From Halococcaceae archaeon (GTDB lineage: Archaea; Halobacteriota; Halobacteria; Halobacteriales; Halalkalicoccaceae): DNA of 6,595 nucleotides. Positions within the stretch are counted from its first letter, which is position 1; every line of letters starts with the position of its first letter. Below the pieces are notes generated by a model. The model searched no databases, was not told the origin of the DNA, and worked only from the letters and a program-made list of their open reading frames with translations. The translations under genes and the position numbers were made by a program. The stretch covers positions 1 to 6,595 of the forward strand of contig SKXI01000409.1 of assembly GCA_007128515.1 (NCBI GenBank). The letters run 5' to 3'. Below are positions 1 to 4,852 of the stretch, piece by piece.

Positions 1-24
1 CGTACCCGCGTCCAGCGGTCCGTG

Positions 25-411
25 TCACTCGTCGTCGCCCGTCCGCTCCCGATCCAGGTACGGATCGAGCGAGGGAACGCGTTCGGTTCTCCGGACCATG
101 TCCGTCTCCTGATCGTAGTCGACGAACCCCCGTTCGGCCAGGAGCGGGACGTGGCGGTGATAGAGCGTCATGTACAGCTGTGCGACCGCCTCGGCCGGGA
201 TCTCCGCGAGCGGGAGCGACCGTTCGCGGACGGCGACCTCGTCGGCGAGGTCGGCGAGGCTGATCGTCCGGTGGTCGGAGAGCACCGAGAGGACGTGGCG
301 GCGTCTGGCGTTCGCGAGCGCGTCGAACGACCGGTCGAAGAACGCCCGTTCCTCGTCCGTCTCGGCCGGGATGGTCGTCTCCGGATCGGCGTGGGTGTCG
401 TGTGTCGTCAT
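25..411 (-). CDS. DUF7344-type winged-helix protein, putative transcription regulator
   Basis: A 128-residue protein starting at ATG (411 on the minus strand), preceded directly by a purine-rich GAGAGGGAG stretch that can act as a ribosome binding site. Residues 24-60 read as a helical winged-helix core: FDALANARRRHVLSVL, then a second helical unit around ISLADLADEVAVRE. Residues 83-100 carry the family hallmark LYHRHVPLL followed by GFVDYD, the end of the recognition region and the start of the wing. This arrangement is typical of a large family of small haloarchaeal proteins that I recall as DUF7344, usually annotated as transcriptional regulators. No catalytic residues or membrane segment are visible. 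Both flanks are acidic and probably disordered. The DNA target is unknown. It is divergent from the acidic gene at 534-737 and not obviously part of the respiratory operon. The DNA-binding fold is well supported; the function is inferred from the family. Confidence 0.87.
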   Translation of the reverse strand: MTTHDTHADPETTIPAETDEERAFFDRSFDALANARRRHVLSVLSDHRTISLADLADEVAVRERSLPLAEIPAEAVAQLYMTLYHRHVPLLAERGFVDYDQETDMVRRTERVPSLDPYLDRERTGDDE

Positions 412-533
412 CTCCCTCTCGTCGTCCTGGCTGGACTCGCCCGCGACCTCGGCGCGGGGTGTCGTGTCGTTGATCGGTGGTGTGGGGTGCGTACATAAGG
501 TCTTTCGGGCTTCGGGTCGAACCCCGCGACTGT
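412..533. promoter_or_regulatory. Divergent spacer with one TATA-like element
   Basis: This 122-base gap separates two genes that diverge. The only AT-rich element is around 492-499 (TACATAAG on plus, CTTATGTA on minus). On the plus strand it would place a transcript start about 10 bases upstream of the ATG at 534. On the minus strand it would leave a leader of roughly 55-60 bases before the ATG at 411, consistent with that gene having a purine-rich ribosome binding site. Whether it serves one or both genes cannot be decided from the sequence. I see no other structure in the gap. Confidence 0.35.
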
Positions 534-737
534 ATGACCGACACTGACGACCACGGACGCGACGTCGAACTGGAACACGAACGGGAAGAAGACGGCGAGA
601 GCGAGGAGGAACGGGAGGTCGCCCGCGAGGCGAGGGAGGACGGCACCGAGGTCAACCACTCCGAGGAGCGAGAGCGGGCGGCGAGGGAGGAGGAGAACCC
701 CGACAACCACCGCGACGACGAGCCGTTCAACAGCTAG
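534..737 (+). CDS. Small hyperacidic, probably disordered protein
   Basis: A 67-residue protein of unknown function. I place the start at the ATG at 534. The same frame is open back to an ATG at 477, but that extension (MVWGAYIRSFGLRVEPRDC) is hydrophobic and basic, unlike the rest, and would overlap the likely promoter. The protein has 20 Glu and 9 Asp (29 of 67 residues acidic), 9 Arg and no Lys, and almost no hydrophobic residues: three Val, one Leu and one Phe, with no Ile, Trp, Tyr or Cys. It therefore cannot form an ordinary hydrophobic core. The middle could form a highly charged single helix with Glu/Arg pairs, or it could be disordered. Such short charged proteins are common in haloarchaea and mostly uncharacterised. 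Its stop codon interlocks with the stop of the convergent gene at 734-1216. The acidic frame choice supports a real gene, but no function can be given. Confidence 0.7.
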   Translation: MTDTDDHGRDVELEHEREEDGESEEEREVAREAREDGTEVNHSEERERAAREEENPDNHRDDEPFNS

Positions 738-1216
738 GAGAGCGGGTACCGGAGGACGTACCGGATCATTCCGAGGACGTACGCGAGCAGCCAGCAGCAG
801 ACGTAGCCGGCGACGCCCACACGCAGACGGAACCGCCAGGCGGACATGTTCTCGTGGAGGTCGTCGATGTCGATCGAGGGATCGGGCTCGTGATACAGGT
901 TGTGCCGACGCTTCGCCTGGAAGATACGGACGATGCCGGTCAGCGCGAACAGCAAGAACGCGTACGCCTGGAGCCCGGCGACGATGTGCATCGCGGCGAA
1001 GCCGGTGAGCTCGTCGAACATCCGGGGGGCCATCCAGAGGACGACGGGTCCGCCCGTGAGGAGGAGACCGGTGACGATGTATCTGAGGTGGCGGGTGAGC
1101 ACCGCCCAGGTGACCGTCTCGGCGTCGAGGACGATCTTGGCGCCGTAGAGGTAGAAGGGGAAGCTCGCGGTCACGCAGACGGCGGCGACCGTGGCCCACA
1201 GAAACTCGTTCGTCAT
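734..1216 (-). CDS. Four-helix haloarchaeal membrane protein (DUF7321-like)
   Basis: A 160-residue integral membrane protein with four predicted helices at about residues 6-26, 46-62, 75-98 and 132-153. A charged loop at about 99-130 contains KRRHNLYHEPDP. I chose ATG 1216 over the GTG three bases upstream because a TTTAAC box lies about 28 bases before this ATG, the spacing expected for a leaderless haloarchaeal transcript. Histidines sit at or near membrane edges (H43, H77, H105, H109, H121). H77 lies in a Gly-rich helix (MHIVAGLQAY), so a role in heme or quinone chemistry can be imagined, but no recognised heme motif is present. I recall this as a haloarchaeal DUF (7321) found near the bc-complex genes; that is unverified memory. 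It is transcribed divergently from the gene at 1305. Membrane topology is well supported; function is unknown. Confidence 0.8.
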   Translation of the reverse strand: MTNEFLWATVAAVCVTASFPFYLYGAKIVLDAETVTWAVLTRHLRYIVTGLLLTGGPVVLWMAPRMFDELTGFAAMHIVAGLQAYAFLLFALTGIVRIFQAKRRHNLYHEPDPSIDIDDLHENMSAWRFRLRVGVAGYVCCWLLAYVLGMIRYVLRYPLS

Positions 1217-1240
1217 CACCCGCGGTAGGGAGGCGGCGGC

Positions 1241-1246
1241 GTTAAA
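1241..1246 (-). promoter_or_regulatory. TATA box for the gene at 734-1216
   Basis: Read on the minus strand this is TTTAAC, centred about 28 bases upstream of the ATG at 1216. It is the only AT-rich hexamer in a GC-rich gap. Position and sequence match the haloarchaeal TATA element (TTTAWA-like), with transcription starting at or within a base or two of the start codon, so the mRNA is predicted to be leaderless or nearly so. Confidence 0.6.
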
Positions 1247-1275
1247 CGGCCCGAATGGGTCCGTGTCACAAGTGG

Positions 1276-1281
1276 TTTGAG
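1276..1281 (+). promoter_or_regulatory. Weak TATA box for the gene at 1305-2111
   Basis: TTTGAG is centred about 27 bases upstream of ATG 1305, which fits a leaderless start there. It lies only about 18 bases from the alternative GTG at 1296 and so argues against that start. The hexamer departs from the TTTAWA consensus by a G, so the promoter may be weak or activator-dependent. A short CAC-AA-GTG inverted repeat (1267-1274) lies immediately upstream, where TFB or a regulator would bind; this may be chance. Confidence 0.45.
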
Positions 1282-1291
1282 GCTGCCAGCC
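1281..1291. repeat. Short inverted repeat between TATA and start
   Basis: GGCT-GCC-AGCC is a perfect four-base inverted repeat with a three-base centre, located between the putative TATA box and the leaderless start at 1305. An operator in this position would block transcription initiation. The arms are so short that a chance occurrence in GC-rich DNA is quite possible. Confidence 0.2.
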
Positions 1292-1304
1292 CTACGTGAG
1301 CCAG

Positions 1305-2111
1305 ATGAGCGACGCGAACCCCGCTTCCGGATCGGAGGCCGTCGGCGACGGGGAGGACCCGTCGGAGGCGAGCGCCGAGCGAGCGCCGGACACGGACCTC
1401 TCCGACGTGGACTTCGAGGAGTTTGGCCCACGGGAGATGGAACAGCTCGGTCTGGAGGGGTGGGAGGCGGCGTTCGACCACGACTCCTGGATAACGGGGG
1501 AGGAGCTGATCGACCGCGTCGAACGGGACCTGAAGCGGCGGATCGCCTACCGCGACGTCTTCGCGGTGCTCGAACGTCTCGAGGAGGACGGCCCTCACCT
1601 GCTCGCCTACTCGGACGAAGGGTACGCGATCGTCTACCCCGACGGGTCGGTCGAGGGGTCGGGGACGGTCGTCCGGGACGTCAAGCCGAGCGTCGCGCTC
1701 TGTTCGATGGACGACTACGAGGTCGAGGAGCCGCCCGAGCAGTGGGAGCTCCCCAGCCCCGAGGAGGTGCCCGAGGGGACGGGCGACCTGGGGAACAAGA
1801 TGCTCCAGGTGCTCGCGTTCGGTCTGGGGCTCTCGGGGCTCGGGATGATCCTCGCGTCGGTCTTCTCGGGGGGTGCGATCGGGACACGGCTCATCCCGTT
1901 CGTCCTCGGGGGGATCTTCCTCGTCGGCAGCCTCTTTCTGTTCGTCACGGTGGCGAACGCCCGGCTCTCCGATCGGTTCCGCGCGGTGGAGTACCGCGAC
2001 CGGCTCCGGGCGGCCCACGTCGACTCGCCCGAACGGCCCGAGTTCGTCCCGGTCGAGGGGGGTCGACTGCTCCCGCTAGAGGTCGTCTCGGAGCCCGACG
2101 AGGACGGGTGA
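1305..2111 (+). CDS. Acidic cytoplasmic domain with two C-terminal membrane helices (DUF7319-like)
   Basis: A 268-residue protein of unknown function. ATG 1305 is preferred to GTG 1296 on TATA spacing. Residues 1-40 are acidic and probably disordered. Residues of about 60-115 read as helix-helix-helix followed by a beta hairpin (WITGEELIDRVERDL, then YRDVFAVLERLEEDGPHLL, then a GYAIVYPDGS turn), an order that resembles a winged-helix fold, though I see no diagnostic motif. An acidic, Pro-rich linker leads to two membrane helices at about 166-188 and 196-218, joined by a short Gly-rich loop. A charged tail of about 50 residues ends the protein. With both large parts charged and no signal peptide, the N- and C-terminal portions are expected in the cytoplasm. 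It lies 51 bases upstream of the halocyanin gene in the same direction but has its own promoter. I recall this family as DUF7319, regularly beside the bc-complex operon (unverified). It could be a membrane-bound regulator or an assembly factor. Confidence 0.8.
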   Translation: MSDANPASGSEAVGDGEDPSEASAERAPDTDLSDVDFEEFGPREMEQLGLEGWEAAFDHDSWITGEELIDRVERDLKRRIAYRDVFAVLERLEEDGPHLLAYSDEGYAIVYPDGSVEGSGTVVRDVKPSVALCSMDDYEVEEPPEQWELPSPEEVPEGTGDLGNKMLQVLAFGLGLSGLGMILASVFSGGAIGTRLIPFVLGGIFLVGSLFLFVTVANARLSDRFRAVEYRDRLRAAHVDSPERPEFVPVEGGRLLPLEVVSEPDEDG

Positions 2112-2114
2112 ATG

Positions 2115-2130
2115 CCCGCCCATCGGTGGG
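2115..2130 (+). other. Possible small RNA hairpin before the halocyanin promoter
   Basis: CCCGCC-CATC-GGTGGG can fold into a six-base stem (one G-U pair) with a four-base loop, starting four bases after the stop of the upstream gene and followed by TTTAAG. It could slow or end transcription from the upstream gene, although archaeal termination mainly depends on T-rich tracts and there is none here. It overlaps the region just upstream of the TATA box and may simply be GC-rich noise. Confidence 0.2.
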
Positions 2131-2136
2131 TTTAAG
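2131..2136 (+). promoter_or_regulatory. TATA box of the halocyanin/bc-complex operon
   Basis: TTTAAG is the clearest TATA-like hexamer in the 51-base gap between the stop at 2111 and the ATG at 2163. Its centre is about 29 bases before the ATG, predicting a transcript that starts zero to three bases upstream of the start codon, so halocyanin mRNA would be essentially leaderless. It is the only convincing promoter found for the 2163-6312 gene run, because all following junctions are overlaps or gaps of at most 7 bases. Confidence 0.6.
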
Positions 2137-2162
2137 CGAGCACAGTCCTGAGGTTTTCGTGT

Positions 2163-2795
2163 ATGAACCGACGGGAATTTATGCGCACAAGCGGCGGCGT
2201 AGCGGGTGGCGCCGCGGCGGCGGGCGCGGGGCTCACGGTCGGCGTCGGGACGGCCGCCGCTCAGGAGGAGGAGCCCGACTGGCCGGAGGGGGTGACCGAC
2301 GCGCCGAACTACAGCGAGACGGAGGACTTCCGCGGCGAGGACGAGGTGGTCGTCGACGTCGGTGCCGGCGACGGGCTCCAGTTCGCCCCGCCGGCGATCT
2401 GGATCGACGAGGGCGCGACGGTGGTCTGGGAGTGGACCGGTGAGGGTGGTGCTCACAACGTCGAGACCGTCGAGGGCGACCACGACCTGGGGAGCGAGAC
2501 CACCGACGAGGCGGGGTTCACCTACGAGCACACCTTCGAGGAGGGTGGAATCACGTTCTACCACTGTCTGCCCCACGACGCACAGAACATGTTCGGCGGC
2601 GTGGCGGTCGGCGACGACATCGACACCGTCGAGGCGGCCGAGGGGCCGGGAGCGATGGAGCCGACGGACATGGGTGTGGACATCAGAGAGCACTACGTCG
2701 GCGTGGGGGCGATCCTCGCGATCGTCGTCTCGCTGATCTTCACGTTCTACACGCTCAAGTACGGCGAGTCGCCGAACGCAAAGGGGGGTAACTGA
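2163..2795 (+). CDS. hcp: Membrane-anchored halocyanin (type I blue copper protein)
   Basis: A 210-residue exported electron-transfer protein. Residues 2-9 (NRREFMRT) form a twin-arginine motif followed by an Ala/Gly-rich hydrophobic stretch. Cleavage is plausible after the AAA at 31-33. No lipobox Cys is present. The cupredoxin domain spans about residues 55-155. The four copper ligands are visible: H98 (GAHNV), then C135, H138 and M143 in YHCLPHDAQNMFG, the C-x2-H-x4-M spacing of plastocyanin-like proteins. An acidic linker leads to one hydrophobic helix at about 179-200 and a short, lysine-containing tail, so the copper domain should be tethered to the outer face of the membrane by a C-terminal anchor. 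It is the first gene of the operon, and its stop overlaps the next start (TGATG). In the absence of a cytochrome c1/f gene, it is the likely electron acceptor from the Rieske protein. The family call is firm; the specific partner is inferred. Confidence 0.95.
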   Translation: MNRREFMRTSGGVAGGAAAAGAGLTVGVGTAAAQEEEPDWPEGVTDAPNYSETEDFRGEDEVVVDVGAGDGLQFAPPAIWIDEGATVVWEWTGEGGAHNVETVEGDHDLGSETTDEAGFTYEHTFEEGGITFYHCLPHDAQNMFGGVAVGDDIDTVEAAEGPGAMEPTDMGVDIREHYVGVGAILAIVVSLIFTFYTLKYGESPNAKGGN

Positions 2796-3181
2796 TGAGC
2801 TCCTCCGGAAGCTCCTACGGCGACATCCACCGCTACGAGCCGGCCAGGGAGTCGACCGTCGCCGCGATCACGATCGTCGTGCTGACGATCATCGAGGTGG
2901 TGTTCGTCGGGGTCTTCACCTACGGCTTGGTCGAGGCGTGGGGCACCACCCAGGCCGGGAACATCTACCTCGGGCTCCTGCTCGCGGCGATCTTCATCAA
3001 CCTCGCGTTCATCCTCGTGCTCTACCGGAAGGAGTTCCTCCCCGACGTGATGATCGTGAAGAAGCGGCGTCGGAAGTGGGAGGACCTCTACCTCCGGGAG
3101 GAGCAGGTCGAAGGCGAGGAGCACTGGGAGGGTGCCTGGGAGCACGTGAAACGAGCGGTCTACCCGTATCACAAGAAATAA
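2795..3181 (+). CDS. Two-helix membrane protein, putative bc-complex accessory subunit (DUF7318-like)
   Basis: A 128-residue protein with membrane helices at about 22-46 and 57-77, a short N-terminal region and a C-terminal soluble part of about 50 residues that begins with a basic patch (KKRRRKW, 89-95). By the positive-inside rule the C-terminal part lies in the cytoplasm, and with two helices so does the N-terminus. Its ATG overlaps the halocyanin stop by one base, and a GGGGGGT stretch six bases upstream may act as a ribosome binding site, so translation is probably coupled to halocyanin. The Rieske gene starts two bases after its stop. No cofactor-binding motif is visible and there is no Cys. 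Being wedged between the halocyanin and Rieske genes, it is best explained as a structural or assembly partner of the complex. I recall the family as DUF7318 (unverified). The exact role is unknown. Confidence 0.85.
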   Translation: MSSSGSSYGDIHRYEPARESTVAAITIVVLTIIEVVFVGVFTYGLVEAWGTTQAGNIYLGLLLAAIFINLAFILVLYRKEFLPDVMIVKKRRRKWEDLYLREEQVEGEEHWEGAWEHVKRAVYPYHKK

Positions 3182-3183
3182 CA

Positions 3184-4047
3184 ATGGCAGACGAAGACAA
3201 GTATCCAGTCGAGTCCGACCGTCGCCGGTTCGTCAAAGGCGTCGTCGGTGCGGCCGCAGTCGCGGGGTTCGGTGCCTCGGGCGCGGCCGCAGTGAACACA
3301 TCGACGCCACCGTCCCCGGTGGGCGGCGGGGTCAGAAACTTCATGGGGACCGAGATGGTCGACGGCCCCGCTCCGAACGGGATGCCACAGATCCCCCTCG
3401 AGATCGACGACGAGGGGTATCTGGTCGGCATCTGGCCCGAAACCCAGGAGATCGAGGTCGACGGCGAGACGTTCGTCATCGCCGAGGAGGAGATAGGCGG
3501 GATCGAGTACTCCTCGGAGTGGTACCACTACTGTGGCGGCCAGACGCTGCCGGGGCTCGCGCCGACGGCGGACCAGGAGAACTACTTCCACTACTCCGAG
3601 ATCACGCAGTACGAGTGGCAGCAGTCGGACGTCGATGCGGGCGAGCGGGTCCACGTCGACCACTTCGACGACTACATGGAGTGGGAGGCCACCGAGGACA
3701 TCGGGACGAGCGGTATCGGCAAGCCCGCGAACGCCCGCTGGCGCTCGGAGGGTGACGATATCGGCTCGGCCGAGACCGTCCCCGTCCTGATCATCAGGAG
3801 CGAGCTGATCGAGGAGACCGCCGCGGGCGACGACTGGCTCGAAGCGTCCACCGAGGACGGCTTCATCGCCGTCTTCAACACCTGTACGCACTTCTGCTGT
3901 ATCCCCGGCTGGAAGGTGACCCGCGAGTCGATGCAGTTCGGCACCGGCGACGAGATCTACTGTCAGTGTCACCAGTCGGTCTACGACCCGTTCACGATCA
4001 TGGAACAGAGCTTCGTGGCCTTACCCAGGGAGGACGACGACCTGTGA
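3184..4047 (+). CDS. Rieske [2Fe-2S] iron-sulfur protein of the bc-type complex
   Basis: A 287-residue Rieske subunit that takes one electron from quinol at the outer (Qo) site. The start is ATG 3184, two bases after the upstream stop; the open frame extends further upstream but only inside the preceding gene. DRRRFVKG (12-19) is a twin-arginine motif followed by a hydrophobic Ala/Gly segment to about residue 37, probably retained as the membrane anchor as in other Rieske proteins. The cluster motifs are CTHFCC (234-239) and CQCH (260-263). Ligands are C234, H236, C260 and H263, and the conserved disulfide pair is C239-C262. Two further cysteines, C117 and C238, lie outside the canonical set. 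About 195 residues separate the anchor from the cluster motif, making the protein longer than typical mitochondrial or b6f Rieske subunits. Its last codon and stop overlap the petB GTG start. The symbol differs by convention (petA or petC, or qcrA), so none is assigned. Confidence 0.95.
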   Translation: MADEDKYPVESDRRRFVKGVVGAAAVAGFGASGAAAVNTSTPPSPVGGGVRNFMGTEMVDGPAPNGMPQIPLEIDDEGYLVGIWPETQEIEVDGETFVIAEEEIGGIEYSSEWYHYCGGQTLPGLAPTADQENYFHYSEITQYEWQQSDVDAGERVHVDHFDDYMEWEATEDIGTSGIGKPANARWRSEGDDIGSAETVPVLIIRSELIEETAAGDDWLEASTEDGFIAVFNTCTHFCCIPGWKVTRESMQFGTGDEIYCQCHQSVYDPFTIMEQSFVALPREDDDL

Positions 4048-4850
4048 GCTTGGAGCCACGCGACGAGACCGACCACCGGGCCTGGATGCAGGAGCGGGAC
4101 CTCTCGCCGATCGAGGAGGGGTATCTCTACGGGCTGATCTACCTCGACAAGCGGCTCCGGATCGTCGACTACCTCGAGCTGATGGAGGACATGTACTACA
4201 AGATCAACCTCCAGATGCCGAAGAGTCACACAGAGCAGTACAACCTGGACAACAAGTTCTGGTACTGGTATCCGCTGTACTCGCTCGGGTTCTTCTCGAT
4301 CATCGCCTACATCGTCGCGGCGGTCACGGGGGGGATCCTCGGCTTCTACTACTCGCCGTCGACGGCCGAACACCCGGAGTACACCTACGTCGCCTACGCG
4401 CACGTCGCCCAGACGATCATGATCGACCTGAACTTCGGGTCGTTCCTCAGGAGCCTCCACCGCTGGTCCGCACAGATCATGACCGCGGCGGTCTTCTTGC
4501 ACATGCTGCGTGTCTACTTCACGGGCGCGTACAAGGAGCCACGCGAGCTGAACTGGCTGCTCGGCATCGTCCTGATCAGCCTGACGATGGTCTTCGGTTA
4601 CACCGGCTACCTGCTGCCGTGGAGCCAGCTGTCGTACTGGGCCGGCCAGATCGGCGTCGAGATGGCGCTGTCGATCCCGCTGATCGGCGAGTGGACCGCA
4701 CAGCTCGTCTTCGGCGGGTTCACGCTGGGTGAGCCGACGATCCAGCGGATGTACATCCTCCACGTGTTCATCCTGCCGTTCGTCGTGACCGCGCTGATCG
4801 CCATCCACGTGGGCATCGTCTGGATGCAGGGTATCGCGGAGCCACACTGA
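4044..4850 (+). CDS. petB: Cytochrome b, N-terminal (b6-like) subunit
   Basis: A 268-residue subunit that binds two b hemes and moves electrons across the membrane during quinol oxidation. I choose GTG 4044, which overlaps the Rieske stop (GTGA) and has GGGAGG about ten bases upstream; the longer frame from 3966 would run inside the Rieske gene. A hydrophilic stretch of about 70 residues precedes four helices: A about 82-103, B about 139-160, C about 171-193 and D about 236-262. Heme ligands are H139 and H153 in helix B (13 residues between) and H240 and H255 in helix D (14 between). The 14-residue spacing is the cytochrome b6 pattern rather than the mitochondrial one. HRWSA and GYLLPWSQLSYWA match family signatures. 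There is no cysteine at all, so the covalent heme of plant cytochrome b6 is not possible through a Cys. The petD gene begins two bases after the stop. Confidence 0.95.
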   Translation: MSLEPRDETDHRAWMQERDLSPIEEGYLYGLIYLDKRLRIVDYLELMEDMYYKINLQMPKSHTEQYNLDNKFWYWYPLYSLGFFSIIAYIVAAVTGGILGFYYSPSTAEHPEYTYVAYAHVAQTIMIDLNFGSFLRSLHRWSAQIMTAAVFLHMLRVYFTGAYKEPRELNWLLGIVLISLTMVFGYTGYLLPWSQLSYWAGQIGVEMALSIPLIGEWTAQLVFGGFTLGEPTIQRMYILHVFILPFVVTALIAIHVGIVWMQGIAEPH

Positions 4851-4852
4851 TC

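Noticed and set aside
477..533. Upstream extension of the acidic small protein to an earlier ATG
   Set aside because: The added residues differ in composition from the rest and would consume the only AT-rich promoter-like element.
408..1199. Minus-strand open frame of 263 codons spanning two genes
   Set aside because: Its Arg/Pro-rich beginning overlaps the four-helix membrane gene in another frame, and its end runs antisense to the acidic small gene. The acidic and membrane frames are far more natural.
1266..2018. Minus-strand open frame of 250 codons opposite the 1305-2111 gene
   Set aside because: It mirrors the real gene's codons, has no domain or membrane pattern, and would cover the divergent promoter.
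1277..2443. Long plus-strand open frame of 388 codons
   Set aside because: It is extremely rich in Arg, Gly and Pro, lacks the acidic signature of haloarchaeal proteins, and overlaps the convincing genes at 1305-2111 and 2163-2795 in another frame. It is a shadow caused by high GC content.
3169..3972. Minus-strand open frame of 267 codons opposite the Rieske gene
   Set aside because: Antisense shadow of the Rieske coding sequence, with no family signature.
3966..4043. Upstream extension of PetB into the Rieske gene
   Set aside because: It would overlap the conserved C-terminal Rieske coding region by about 80 bases. The GTG at 4044 overlaps the Rieske stop and has a purine-rich site in front.
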